From positions 3,360,001 through 3,424,000 of the forward strand of contig NZ_JAVSJA010000001.1 of assembly GCF_032027425.1 (NCBI RefSeq): a stretch of DNA of 64,000 nucleotides. The letters run 5' to 3'. Each line of letters begins with the position of its first letter. Positions within the stretch are counted from its first letter, which is position 1. Shown here in pieces: positions 53,353 to 61,775 of the stretch. Made by a program: the position numbers and the translations under genes. The DNA comes from Microcystis wesenbergii NRERC-220. Lineage in GTDB: Bacteria > Cyanobacteriota > Cyanobacteriia > Cyanobacteriales > Microcystaceae. Below the pieces are notes generated by a model. It was not told where the DNA came from. It made no database searches and was given only the letters and a program-made list of their open reading frames with translations.

Positions 53353-54186
53353 ATGCGCCCTATTTTCTGCCGTTTTTGGCTATTAACCCTTATTACTCTG
53401 CTGCTCACCCTCAGTATCGGGATGATCAATCCCCAACCTAGTTTCGCACGCTCGTGGATGGATTTACTTTTTCGCGGTGTGCAAGTTATTCAACTCGCCA
53501 CTATTTCTCCTCAGCAGGAAGTCGCCCTCGGTAAGCAGATTAATCAGGGTTTATTAGAATCAGGCAAGATACAACTGTCCAAAGATGCCAGAATTAACCA
53601 ATATGTCCAAGAAATCGGGCAGCGATTAGCGGCAACTAGCGATCGCCCTGACCTTCCCTACACTTTTCACGTGCTGCGCGACAATAGCATTAACGCCTTC
53701 GCTACTATGGGCGGATTTGTCTATTTACACACGGGATTGATTAAAACTGCTGATAATGAGGCAGAATTAGCCAGTGTTATTGCCCATGAAATCGGCCATA
53801 TCGTCGGTCGTCATTCTATCACCCAATTACGCAATACTGCCCTCGCCCAAGGACTTCTCAGCGCGGCGGGATTAGACACAAAAACTTGGGTACAATTGGG
53901 GGTCAATCTCGCCTATAATCTGCCCAATAGTCGCAAGGATGAATTAGAGGCGGACCAACTGGGTTTAAACAATCTAGCTGAGGCCGGTTATGCAGCCAAG
54001 GCGATGATCTCCTTTATGGGAAAATTAGCACAACAGGGGGCTTCTACCCCCGCAATTCTCAGCACCCATCCCGCTACCAGCGATCGCATTTTGGCACTGC
54101 AAAAACAGCTTAATTCGGTTAATAACAAGCATAATCAAGGTTTAGACGAGAATTATTACCAATTGCAGATTCGTTCTCTCCGCTAA
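53353..54186 (+). CDS. Exported M48-family zinc metalloprotease (BepA/YfgC-like)
   Basis: 277 residues. Signal peptide about 1-33 (FWLLTLITLLLTLSIGM then SFARS), followed by the M48 domain: H145-E146-I-G-H149 (IAHEIGHIVGRHS) with the third zinc ligand E197 in RKDELEADQLG. Such periplasmic proteases help assemble or clear outer-membrane proteins. No C-terminal TPR, so shorter than E. coli BepA. Monocistronic. Confidence 0.9.
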   Translation: MRPIFCRFWLLTLITLLLTLSIGMINPQPSFARSWMDLLFRGVQVIQLATISPQQEVALGKQINQGLLESGKIQLSKDARINQYVQEIGQRLAATSDRPDLPYTFHVLRDNSINAFATMGGFVYLHTGLIKTADNEAELASVIAHEIGHIVGRHSITQLRNTALAQGLLSAAGLDTKTWVQLGVNLAYNLPNSRKDELEADQLGLNNLAEAGYAAKAMISFMGKLAQQGASTPAILSTHPATSDRILALQKQLNSVNNKHNQGLDENYYQLQIRSLR

Positions 54187-54213
54187 TCTAGAGATAAAAT
54201 TGACCCTACGCAA

Positions 54214-54262
54214 TTATGCTTTCCTAAACCAGCGTTTTAACAATCGCCATACTGCTAGGTGG
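54214..54262 (-). pseudogene. 3'-end stub of an NB-ARC/TPR gene
   Basis: Reading leftward the stub gives VWRLLKRWFRKA and a stop, almost the same as the C-terminus (LWRLLKRWLRKA) of the STAND gene ending at 55173, and it also matches at DNA level (TTATGCTTTCCT, TTTTAACAATCGCCA). It is a leftover second copy about 950 bp beyond the intact 3' end. Confidence 0.7.
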
Positions 54263-54426
54263 ATGAGTAAGAATCAAATTAGCAAAAACATCACCGAAAA
54301 ACTTCCAGTGTGCGTTAGATGCGAAAGTCTAGGATTTTAGGTTCTGTCAACTGGAGGTTAAGATAAAATTAGTGTACTATCAACGGAGAGCGCTTAAGAA
54401 AACTTACTCACAGGGACTTTACCAAA

Positions 54427-54966
54427 ATGTCCAACGAAACCGTTACTTATAGTCTTGAATCTGTCCTCAAGGAAATCAAAGACAGCATCAAGGAAGTTAA
54501 CCAAAAAATCGATATCCTACAAAGAGATGTCACCCAAAAAATCGATACCTTGCAACAAGATGTTAACCAGAAATTTGACAGCCTACAGAAGGATTTTAAC
54601 CAAAAAATCGATACCTTGCAACAGGATTTTAACCAGAAATTTGACAGCCTACAGAAGGATTTTAACCAGAAATTTGACAGCCTACAGAAGGATTTTAACC
54701 AGAAATTTGACAGCCTACAGAAAGATGTTAACCAGAAATTTGACAGCCTACAGAAAGATATTAACCAGAAATTTGAGAAAATCGACGAACGGTTAACTAA
54801 GCTAGAGGTGGGACAGGCAAAACTAACTGAGAAAGTCGATGGGATGGATAGAAGACTAGAAAAGCTGGAAGGAACCCAAAAAAATCAAGTTTGGACGTTG
54901 ATTATTCTTTTAGGAGGAGCGATCGGAACAGCAGCGTGGCGCTCTTTCTTTTCTGGTAATCCTTAG
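54427..54966 (+). CDS. Coiled-coil protein with 11-residue repeats and C-terminal TM anchor
   Basis: 179 residues. Residues 20-125 are built of DFNQKFDSLQK-type 11-residue units (33-bp tandem repeats in DNA), a hendecad pattern of a right-handed or straight coiled coil. A TM helix (VWTLIILLGGAIGTAAW, about 157-173) anchors the C-terminus, followed by a short tail. Resembles cyanobacterial surface/scaffold coiled-coil proteins of unknown role. Repeat number is expected to vary between strains. It lies between the two copies of the STAND gene 3' end. Confidence 0.8.
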   Translation: MSNETVTYSLESVLKEIKDSIKEVNQKIDILQRDVTQKIDTLQQDVNQKFDSLQKDFNQKIDTLQQDFNQKFDSLQKDFNQKFDSLQKDFNQKFDSLQKDVNQKFDSLQKDINQKFEKIDERLTKLEVGQAKLTEKVDGMDRRLEKLEGTQKNQVWTLIILLGGAIGTAAWRSFFSGNP

Positions 54967-55012
54967 AAATATTACTATAATTTCTCACTTTACGGTAGTT
55001 ATAAGGGGAAAC

Positions 55013-55117
55013 TAAGTACCTAAGCAAAATTAATTACACATATCTAACCCCCCCTTGCCTCTTGCCTCTTGCCTTTTGCCTTTCTTCACTAGGAAATTTA
55101 TTTTGCACGACTACTTA
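55013..55117 (+). mobile_element. MITE family C, copy 3
   Basis: 105 bp, same orientation as 33067-33164, from TAAGTACCTAAGCAAAATTA to TTGCACGACTACTTA. The middle has CTTGCCT heptamers. Located 56 bp past the stop of the STAND gene. Confidence 0.78.
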
Positions 55118-55172
55118 GCAGATGTCAAACTCAGGTTAAAAATAAGGGATTCCTAACCCATCCTACCCCTAA

Positions 55173-58025
55173 TTATGCTTTCCTCAACCATCTTTTTAAC
55201 AATCGCCACAATGCCACGATAATCCCCCCAATTAAAACGAAAGGAAACATAACCACCCCCAGAAAGAAAGCAACGATTAAGGGATATTTTCGGGTTTCTA
55301 ATTGCCGAATTTTATCATCGCACTTTTGAACATATCCTGCTAACCCCAATGCTTGAAATAATTCCCGCGACTGAAGAAATGCTTCTTTCGCTTCCGATAT
55401 ACGATCGAGTTTATAGTAGGTAAGTCCCAGACTAAACCAAGCTTTCGCTTCACCCCCCCGATCACGGATTTCCCGAAGGATTGCTAAGGACTGTTGATAA
55501 AACTCGCTCGCTTTTTGGTATTCTCCTAGGGAACCGTAAACAGAGCCTAAATTATTGTAGGATGCCGCTTCACCCCACCGATCACCGATTTCCCGTGTGA
55601 TTGCTAAGGATTGTTGATAAAACTCGCTCGCTTTTTGGTATTCTCCTAGGGAAAGGTAAACATTGCCTAAATTATTGTAGGATTTCGCTTCACCCCCCCG
55701 ATCACCGATTTCCCGTTTGATTGCTAAGGACTGTTGATAAAACTCGATCGCTTTTTGGTATTCTCCTAGGGAATCGTAAACAATGCCTAAATTATTGTAG
55801 GATTTCGCTTCACCCCCCCGATCAAAGATTTCCCGAAAGATTGCTAAGGACTGTTGATGAAACTCGCTCGCTTTTTGGTATTCTCCTAGGGATTTGTAAA
55901 CATTGCCTAAACCCATGTAGGAATACGCTTCACCCCCCCGATCAAAGATTTCCCGAAAGATTGCTAAGGACTGTTGATGAAACTCGCTCGCTTTTTGGTA
56001 TTCTCCTAGGGAATCGTAAACAATGCCTAAATTATTGTAGGAATACGCTTCACCCCCCCGATCACCGATTTCCCGTGTGATTGCTAAGGACTGTTGATGA
56101 AACTCGATCGCTTTTTGGTATTCTCCTAGGGAATCGTAAACATTGCCTAAACCCATGTAGGAATACGCTTCACCCTTCCGATTACCGATTTTCCGTTCGA
56201 TCGCTAAGGATTGTTGATAAAACTCGATCGCTTTTTGGTATTCTCCTAGGGAATCGTAAACAATGCCTAAATTATTGTAGGATGCCGCTTCACCCCCCTG
56301 ATCATCGATTTCCCGTGTGATTTCTAAGGACTGTTGATAAAACTCGATCGCTTTTTGGTATTCTCCTAGGAATTTGTAAACAAGGCCCAAATTATTGTAG
56401 GATGCCGCTTCACCCCCCCGATCACCGATTTCCAGTGTGATTGCTAAAGACTGTTGATGAAACTCGATCGCTTTTTGGTATTTTCCTAGTAAATAGTAAA
56501 CAACGCCTAAATTACCGTAGGATTTCGCTTCACCCCCCCGATCACCGATTTCCCGTTTGATTGCTAAGGACTGTTGATGAAATTCGATCGCTTTTTGGTA
56601 TTCTCCTAGTGAACCGTAAGCATTGCCTAAACTGGTGAGGGATGCGGTATATTTCCAGTTGGTTTGCTCCTCCTGTTGTTGGTAAACAGTGACTAATTCA
56701 AGGTAATAATCCGCTAGGGTTTGATAATACCCCCGTCGGGTGAGAAAATCCTCGATAGTACGGAGAATATCAAAAGCATTGTCGTACTCGGTTAACTGAT
56801 AGTGATGATAGAAAATTTCTAGGTAAGGTTGCACATCGTTGAGGATTTCCCAGGAGTCGGGTTTAGCAATAGAAAGATAATAGGCGATCGCTTTTTGGTG
56901 TAATTCCCTTTGATCGCCGGCTTTGTATTGTGCATATTCCCAAACTAAAGGCTGAAAACTAAAAATTCGCTGGCGATTTTCCTCTTTTTCTTCTAATAAT
57001 GATCGTCGCTGTAATTCTCGCAGATCTGCCGTGATCTCGGACAGTGCGATCTCCGGGTAATTATCCATCACCGCTTTGGCTGCCGGAGAATCAAATTCTC
57101 GGCGATAAATGCTGGTTTTAGTGAATAATTCTTGCTGTCTTTGGCTAAGTCGCTGAAAACTAGCATCTAAAACTAAAGCAATTCCCACTGTCTCTTGACG
57201 ATGACTCCCCACCACCTGCGAATCGCTCAAAAGTTGCGATAAATTTCCTAATCCTAAATCCGCTAACCTTTCTAAACTGGGGTTTTGCGGAAATTCGGCT
57301 AAGATTAAATCCGCCACCAATCGCAGGAGTAATGGATGACCATCCACCCGTCGAGAAAAGTTCTCTAGATCCCCTGTTATTTGCGATTCTGCTAACAATT
57401 GCGCCCCTTCAGGAGGTTTCAAACCTTTTAGCTCAATCCAACGCCAACGGTTAAAACCCCTAGTTTTTGGCTTTTCTCTGGTGGTGACTATAATTTTGCT
57501 CGTGTCACCTTTTTCTATCCAAGCAGTGAAAAACTGCTGATAAAATTCATTATTCCAAGAACCATCTTCCCCTAATAAACTCTCTAGATTATCGATAATA
57601 ATTAGGTGGCGATGGCGTTGCAATTGTCTGATTAAAGCTTCCTGTAAATCTATTTCTTTTTCGGGGACGGGATAACCAAAGTCCGTCAGGAATTGGCGAG
57701 CTAAACCACTAAATCCGCCCAGATTTCCCGCTTCCCACCAAAAGCGTTTTGGGAATAAATCTTCATCGTCCCCTAGGGAAGGATCTAGGGTAATTTTCTC
57801 CTCAAAAATTTTACTGGCTAGGGTAGATTTTCCAATTCCTCCAACTCCTTTGATGCCAATCGTCGCAACATTTTTATCATTAAATAACTGCTTAATTTGG
57901 GTGATTTCCTCCTTCCTTCCTTGCCAATAGGCGAGACTTTTTCGAGCATCTCCTCCCCTTAAAATACTCCTTTGACTACTGCGATTATTTTCTATTGCGT
58001 CTGCTTTTGGGTGCAGATCCGCCAG
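55173..58025 (-). CDS. STAND protein NB-ARC and TPR part, separated from its N-terminus by an in-frame UGA
   Basis: 950 codons directly following a TGA at 58026-58028 in the same frame as the upstream effector-like ORF. P-loop GIKGVGGIGKSTLASKIF (codons at about 57820-57860), Walker B HLIIIDNLESL, then ADP-binding and winged-helix parts (KIIVTTREKP, GHPLLLRLVADL). Residues beyond hold eleven 40-residue TPRs (NNLGIVYDSLGEYQKA type), then a TM helix (FFLGVVMFPFVLIGG) and a basic tail. The first ATG/GTG/TTG in frame is TTG 57623, after the P-loop. STAND NTPases of this kind sense phage or stress and trigger an effector. Either a nonsense-mutated gene or one needing readthrough or CTG initiation. 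Confidence 0.85.
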   Translation of the reverse strand: MADLHPKADAIENNRSSQRSILRGGDARKSLAYWQGRKEEITQIKQLFNDKNVATIGIKGVGGIGKSTLASKIFEEKITLDPSLGDDEDLFPKRFWWEAGNLGGFSGLARQFLTDFGYPVPEKEIDLQEALIRQLQRHRHLIIIDNLESLLGEDGSWNNEFYQQFFTAWIEKGDTSKIIVTTREKPKTRGFNRWRWIELKGLKPPEGAQLLAESQITGDLENFSRRVDGHPLLLRLVADLILAEFPQNPSLERLADLGLGNLSQLLSDSQVVGSHRQETVGIALVLDASFQRLSQRQQELFTKTSIYRREFDSPAAKAVMDNYPEIALSEITADLRELQRRSLLEEKEENRQRIFSFQPLVWEYAQYKAGDQRELHQKAIAYYLSIAKPDSWEILNDVQPYLEIFYHHYQLTEYDNAFDILRTIEDFLTRRGYYQTLADYYLELVTVYQQQEEQTNWKYTASLTSLGNAYGSLGEYQKAIEFHQQSLAIKREIGDRGGEAKSYGNLGVVYYLLGKYQKAIEFHQQSLAITLEIGDRGGEAASYNNLGLVYKFLGEYQKAIEFYQQSLEITREIDDQGGEAASYNNLGIVYDSLGEYQKAIEFYQQSLAIERKIGNRKGEAYSYMGLGNVYDSLGEYQKAIEFHQQSLAITREIGDRGGEAYSYNNLGIVYDSLGEYQKASEFHQQSLAIFREIFDRGGEAYSYMGLGNVYKSLGEYQKASEFHQQSLAIFREIFDRGGEAKSYNNLGIVYDSLGEYQKAIEFYQQSLAIKREIGDRGGEAKSYNNLGNVYLSLGEYQKASEFYQQSLAITREIGDRWGEAASYNNLGSVYGSLGEYQKASEFYQQSLAILREIRDRGGEAKAWFSLGLTYYKLDRISEAKEAFLQSRELFQALGLAGYVQKCDDKIRQLETRKYPLIVAFFLGVVMFPFVLIGGIIVALWRLLKRWLRKA
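55460..56650 (-). repeat. 120-bp coding repeats (ten near-identical TPR units)
   Basis: Units are 120 bp with a long invariant segment (CTTTTTGGTATTCTCCTAGG on the plus strand) repeated about ten times. The codons differ mainly at a few surface positions, showing recent tandem amplification or gene conversion of TPR units. Confidence 0.92.
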
Positions 58026-58430
58026 TCATTCAGGAGGGATTCCTAGATTTAAATTACCCTTAACTTCTTGAATGTTCAATTGTTGTTTAATATCTTTGTT
58101 AATTTGCGTACCAATTTGAGTTTTCGTTTCTGTTTGATTCTGATTAATTATCATAATTTGTTGTGCTAGGGTTTGGATTTCTTGGGCAAAATTGGGATCT
58201 TTGAGCATTTCTACCTGTAAAAAAGGAACCACTTGCTGTTCAATCATCGCCTCGGATTTAGTTTGTTCGGCTGCCGCTAAAACCTTGGCTGCGGTGGGTT
58301 CCTTTTGTAACTTTTGCTTAATTTTTTCCCACAATTCTACACCTTTATCCATGGCTGCTTCCGTTAATTTACCGATAACAGCTTCAAAGGCGATTTTAGC
58401 GATTTCGGCGGCGGCTAACTCTGCTAACAT
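58026..58430 (-). CDS. Effector-like N-terminal domain of the STAND protein (134 residues before the UGA)
   Basis: 134 residues from the ATG at 58430: helical (MLAELAAAEIAKIAFEAVIG), then a GVELWEKIKQKLQKEP segment and a Gln/Thr-rich linker (QNQTETKTQIGTQINKD) to NLGIPPE and TGA. In cyanobacteria this kind of helical domain is found as the first domain of NB-ARC/TPR proteins or alone. The next codons (CTG GCG GAT CTG) continue in the same frame into the NB-ARC part. It is therefore best seen as the first exon-like part of a single gene interrupted at 58026-58028, or as a stand-alone small protein. Confidence 0.7.
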   Translation of the reverse strand: MLAELAAAEIAKIAFEAVIGKLTEAAMDKGVELWEKIKQKLQKEPTAAKVLAAAEQTKSEAMIEQQVVPFLQVEMLKDPNFAQEIQTLAQQIMIINQNQTETKTQIGTQINKDIKQQLNIQEVKGNLNLGIPPE

Positions 58431-58527
58431 AATTATCAATTGTGAGAATTTTTCGCCATTCTAACACAACTATTTGCGGATGACATCGGTTCTCCTCCCC
58501 CATTTGTCTCGTTATAAGTAGCTCTGG

Positions 58528-58590
58528 TAGGGTGCGTTCCCTAATGCAACTCCTGCTGCTCCACCGATCGATTTTTGGGAACGCACCATG
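58528..58590. repeat. GGTAGGGTGCGTTCCC hairpin-bounded repeat
   Basis: GGTGCGTTCCC at the left and GGGAACGCACC at the right form an inverted repeat. The end GGTAGGGTGCGTT matches the ends of the elements at 19838 and 20546, so it is a shortened relative. Confidence 0.6.
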
Positions 58591-58624
58591 CTCATTCATT
58601 TTTGTGCGGACTGTATTCAGGTGT

Positions 58625-58754
58625 TAAGCTAAGACCCATTTAAAGCGCTTATTCTTAAGATTAGCCGAATCTCCCCCAATCCCTTTACTGTTGCCTCTTG
58701 CAAGAGTGCCTCTTGCCTCGTCTCAACAAGCAATTTAAATGCGCGGGCAGCTTA
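58625..58754 (+). mobile_element. MITE family A, copy 3
   Basis: 130 bp, TAAGCTAAGACCCATTTAAA at the left and AATGCGCGGGCAGCTTA at the right, closest to copy 1. Carries TTGCCTC and CAAGAGTG units in its middle. TA on both sides. Confidence 0.82.
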
Positions 58755-58936
58755 CCTGCTGTCATACCCAGCAAGTGAGCCTGTTCGTTGAGTTGAAGAG
58801 TAAAATAGGGGAAGTCTTAATCTAATACTAAATCCTGTTGAAAAGGCATAGAAGAGTGGGGAGCAGGGAGTGCCAGTAATCACACTATTAAAAACGGATT
58901 TGGTATGATTTTGGTAATTCCCCCTATTTTCCACCT

Positions 58937-59068
58937 TCAGAACTAATTGCTGCCCAAGCCAAAAGTACAGTAGAAAGAATCAAAGAACATTCAATAGTTT
59001 TGGCAGTTCAAAATACAACCAGTTTGGACTTGACGACGCAAAAAGCCCCAAAAAATTTTAGCCTTTAA
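58937..59068 (+). pseudogene. Fragment of an IS4-like transposase
   Basis: About 43 codons read SELIAAQAKSTVERIKEHSI, then VLAVQNTTSLDLTTQKAPKN and a stop. The VERI...VLA(V/I)Q(N/D)TTSLDLT stretch is the beginning of the DDE domain of IS4-group transposases (first Asp position here Asn). Flanked by no other transposase sequence. A decayed fragment upstream of the L10 leader. Confidence 0.65.
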
Positions 59069-59246
59069 CATACACCCCCTTTTCCCTACATTTGAAGAAA
59101 ATTTGTTGATTTATGCAAGAGGTCTAATGTTCCGCAGTTCCAGCGTTCCGGCGTTCCCTCAAACCAGAGACTTCCTACCTCACCATTAAGATAACTGCTA
59201 CAATGAAAGACACTGTGCGATCGCATTGGACAATCTCTCCTAGGGC

Positions 59247-59276
59247 TTGACATAAACCCAGCAATAATGTTATAAT
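59247..59276 (+). promoter_or_regulatory. Promoter of the rplJ-rplL operon
   Basis: TTGACA (59247-59252) and TATAAT (59271-59276) with an 18-bp spacer, immediately before the L10 leader and 217 bp ahead of rplJ. Near-consensus, as expected for a ribosomal protein operon. Confidence 0.75.
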
Positions 59277-59283
59277 AAAACAC

Positions 59284-59480
59284 TGGCTTAAGCCAAAGAC
59301 AGCAGGTGCGAAACAGCTTAAATACCCTGCCGAGGTCAAAGCGAGAAAACAGCAGCCAAAAAGACTAAAGAAAGAGATATTTTCTGTCTTGGTCGTGCCT
59401 GAACTGAATTCTCTCCACTCAACCCCGGCGCTACAAGGGGTTATTTTTGTGCCTGTGGAACCGGTCCCCCGCATACAGGA
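59284..59480 (+). promoter_or_regulatory. Ribosomal protein L10 leader (autoregulatory mRNA element)
   Basis: The region contains AGACAGCAGGTGCGAAACAG and CTTAAATACCCTGCCGAGG, which I recognise as the conserved kink-turn/stem region of the L10 leader where the L10(L7/L12) complex binds its own mRNA. It lies between the promoter and rplJ. Further stems (CCCCGGCGCTACAAGGGG, about 59424-59441) may form the regulatory end. Confidence 0.75.
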
Positions 59481-59492
59481 GGTGAACAAGGG

Positions 59493-60041
59493 ATGGGGAG
59501 AAGCAGAGAAAGCAAGGGAGTAATTCTAGAAGAATTAAAAACCTCCCTGAGGGAAGCTCAATTAACGATGGTCATCGACTATCAAGGTTTAACCGTCGCC
59601 GAAATCAGCAATCTACGCCGCAAATTGCGCCCCACGGGAACGATTTGTAAAGTCACCAAAAATACTTTGATGGGCTTGGCGATCGCTGAAGATAGTGGCT
59701 GGGAACCGATGAAAAGCCTTTTATCGGGAACATCCGCCTTTCTGCTCGTAAAAGAGGATATCGGTGGAGCTTTCAAGGCCTATCAAGAGTTCAAAAAAGA
59801 AAGCAAAAAAACCGAATTGCGCGGCGGTGTCCTCAAAGAAGGGACAAAAGGTCAACTGTTAACAGAAGATCAGATCAAAGCGATCGCCGATTTACCGTCG
59901 AAAGAACAGTTAATCGCTCAGGCCGCCGGAGCAATCAACGCCATTGCCGCCAAACTGGCCCGCAGCATCAACGAAGTTCCCGCATCTTTGGCCCGTGCCG
60001 TCGATGCCGTGGCCCGTCAAGAAGAAAAAGAAGCGGCTTAA
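59493..60041 (+). CDS. rplJ: Ribosomal protein L10
   Basis: 182 residues. N-terminal RNA-binding part (LTMVIDYQGLTVAEISNLRR, CKVTKNTLMGLAI) and a C-terminal helix binding L7/L12 dimers (AKLARSINEVPASLARAVDA). Part of the ribosomal stalk. Ribosome-binding site AGGAGG at 59477-59482. Followed by rplL after 43 bp, and under the L10 leader. Confidence 0.97.
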   Translation: MGRSRESKGVILEELKTSLREAQLTMVIDYQGLTVAEISNLRRKLRPTGTICKVTKNTLMGLAIAEDSGWEPMKSLLSGTSAFLLVKEDIGGAFKAYQEFKKESKKTELRGGVLKEGTKGQLLTEDQIKAIADLPSKEQLIAQAAGAINAIAAKLARSINEVPASLARAVDAVARQEEKEAA

Positions 60042-60084
60042 CACCGCACCAATCGATCACTTAAAACAATTAGGAGTCTAACCC

Positions 60085-60480
60085 ATGTCTGCTGTAGCTG
60101 AAATCTTAGAAAAACTCAAAACCCTTACCCTCTTAGAAGCTGCTGAATTAGTCAAAGGTATCGAAGAAACCTTCGGAGTTAGCGCCGCCGCTCCGGCCGG
60201 TGGCATGATGATGATGGCTGCCCCCGGGGCTGCTCCCGCGGCTGCGGCTGAAGTTGTGGAAGAACAAACCGAATTTAACGTCGTTCTTGAAGAAGTTCCC
60301 GCCGACAAGAAAATTGCTATCCTCAAGGTAGTGCGCGAATTGACCGGTTTAGGACTCAAAGAAGCGAAAGACCTAGTAGAAGCCGCTCCCAAAGCGGTTA
60401 AAGAAGGCACCAACAAAGATGATGCCGCCGCCGTCAAGAAAAAACTGGAAGATGCCGGGGCAAAAGTTAGCGTTAAATAG
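60085..60480 (+). CDS. rplL: Ribosomal protein L7/L12
   Basis: 131 residues. N-terminal dimerisation helices ([20 protein letters not shown]), Ala/Met-rich hinge (about 33-58), and C-terminal factor-binding domain ([20 protein letters not shown] then DLVEAAP). Acidic stalk protein recruiting elongation factors. A GGGATGTA/TACATCCC hairpin (60497-60515) follows and may attenuate or end the transcript. Confidence 0.97.
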   Translation: MSAVAEILEKLKTLTLLEAAELVKGIEETFGVSAAAPAGGMMMMAAPGAAPAAAAEVVEEQTEFNVVLEEVPADKKIAILKVVRELTGLGLKEAKDLVEAAPKAVKEGTNKDDAAAVKKKLEDAGAKVSVK

Positions 60481-60584
60481 ATCGCCACTGATTCTGGGGA
60501 TGTAGATTACATCCCTAGACAAGCCGAAAAGCTCATTTCCTGATACTATAGGATTGTCATAGCAATCTTGTAGGATGTCCAACC

Positions 60585-60680
60585 ATGGAAAGCGTCGCTT
60601 ACATTTTGGTTTTAACTATGGCTTTGGCGGTAATTTTCTTCGCCATCGCCTTCCGGGAACCTCCCCGGATTCAAAAGTAA
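60585..60680 (+). CDS. psbT: Photosystem II protein T
   Basis: A 31-residue single-TM protein: starts MESVAYILVLTMALAVIFFA and ends IAFREPPRIQK. This is PsbT, which sits at the PSII dimer interface near D1/D2. The characteristic FREPPR tail is intact. Found about 105 bp after rplL and before nrdR; psbB is not in the window. The spacing from the rplL hairpin suggests its own promoter. Confidence 0.95.
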   Translation: MESVAYILVLTMALAVIFFAIAFREPPRIQK

Positions 60681-60718
60681 ATTTCTTAACTCCGTTTAGG
60701 TTAATAATTTTCTTCCCT

Positions 60719-60760
60719 GAGCCGCCCGCTTGTCAAAAGCAGGTTAGCGGCTCTGGTTTT
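60719..60760 (+). terminator. Intrinsic terminator after psbT
   Basis: GAGCCGC (60719-60725) pairs with GCGGCTC (60747-60753), with an additional inner GCTT/AAGC pairing, followed by TGGTTTT. A plausible Rho-independent terminator. Confidence 0.75.
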
Positions 60761-60807
60761 CGTATTTAAAGGCTTAAATTAAAGGTTCCCCTCACCGAGC
60801 GCCTCCT

Positions 60808-61323
60808 ATGCAGTGTCCTAATTGTCAGCATACCGATAGTCGCGTTTTAGAGTCCCGTTCCTCCGAAAACGGTCAGAGCATTCGTCGTCGTCGTGAATGC
60901 TTACAGTGTAAATATCGGTTCACCACCTACGAGCGCATCGAATTCGTGCCGATCACGGTGATTAAAAAAGATGGTAAACGGGAATCTTTTGATCGCTCTA
61001 AATTGCTGCGGGGGATCGTTCGCGCTTGCGAAAAAACCGGCATTCCCCACTCAAGATTAGAGGCGATCGTCAATGATATCGAATCCCGTCTGCAGCAAGA
61101 CTCAAAACGGGAGGTAACAAGTCAGGAGATCGGTCAATTAGTCCTAGAATACCTCCGGCAAGAATCGGAAGTGGCCTATGTGCGCTTTGCTTCGGTTTAC
61201 GGCAATTTTCAGGGAATTAGAGACTTTATCGCCGCTTTAGCTCTGCTGCAATCCTCCGAAATCGAACGCGCCTATCCTTCTTGGTCTCAAGTGGAAGAAG
61301 CCAGCGTGATCACCTCGTCTTAA
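60808..61323 (+). CDS. nrdR: Transcriptional repressor NrdR
   Basis: 171 residues. N-terminal zinc ribbon C3/C6 and C31/C34 ([19 protein letters not shown]), then an ATP-cone domain ([20 protein letters not shown]). Senses (d)ATP and represses ribonucleotide reductase genes. Slightly longer C-terminus than E. coli NrdR, as usual in cyanobacteria. No direct operon partner. Confidence 0.96.
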   Translation: MQCPNCQHTDSRVLESRSSENGQSIRRRRECLQCKYRFTTYERIEFVPITVIKKDGKRESFDRSKLLRGIVRACEKTGIPHSRLEAIVNDIESRLQQDSKREVTSQEIGQLVLEYLRQESEVAYVRFASVYGNFQGIRDFIAALALLQSSEIERAYPSWSQVEEASVITSS

Positions 61324-61775
61324 ATAGGCTTTGCGGCAAAAAGTTTTTCCTGGGGGCAGGGTGTGGGGTGTAGGGTGTAGGGTGTAGGGTTTTACCCATT
61401 TTCAGGGGGTCAATTACCTAATTTTCAGGGAAAAAGTCCTGAAAATTTCCCCCCGATCACTCCAATAGGCGGTACTTTTGGATTTCAAAAAGGTCTAAAA
61501 GTCTTATCGAACAATGTTTTTAGATTTATTCAGCAAACCCTAAATAGTTCCCGATTCAGTTATAATTAGGATCCCTTGTGCTATTTAAAGTCCAAGCTCT
61601 GGTTAGATTCTTAAAAGTCATTCTTGAGGCAGATTGCCTGCAAGAAAGCAGGATGCGGCAGTTCATCCCCTAGGCCCTGCCTAGAAACTAAATTGGGAGG
61701 CATCTCCTGTATTTAGAAACTGTACATCACATAGGAGGAAAAACCTACGGAAATTCCGAGGACCAAACAACGTAC
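61324..61775. other. nrdR-rps1 spacer: GTGTAGG heptamers, IS end remnant, long rps1 leader
   Basis: GTGTAGG heptamers at 61362-61392, then an ATTTTCAGG/CCTGAAAAT inverted pair (about 61420-61446), and at about 61524-61538 a lone TTATTCAGCAAACCC end of the MITE family seen at 20253-20464. The last 180 bp upstream of rps1 are GC-balanced with possible stems (GGCAGATTGCCTGCAAG; TTCCGAGGA) and look like an untranslated leader. AGGAGG occurs at 61733-61738. No gene seen. Confidence 0.6.

Noticed and set aside
55721-56320. Plus-strand frames across the TPR array (LLRTVDETRSLFGILLG repeats)
   Set aside because: They are antisense to the 120-bp TPR repeats; repetition alone keeps them open.
60575-60769. 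64-codon frame overlapping psbT in another frame
   Set aside because: The 31-codon psbT frame is a clear match to a known protein; the longer frame is its shadow.
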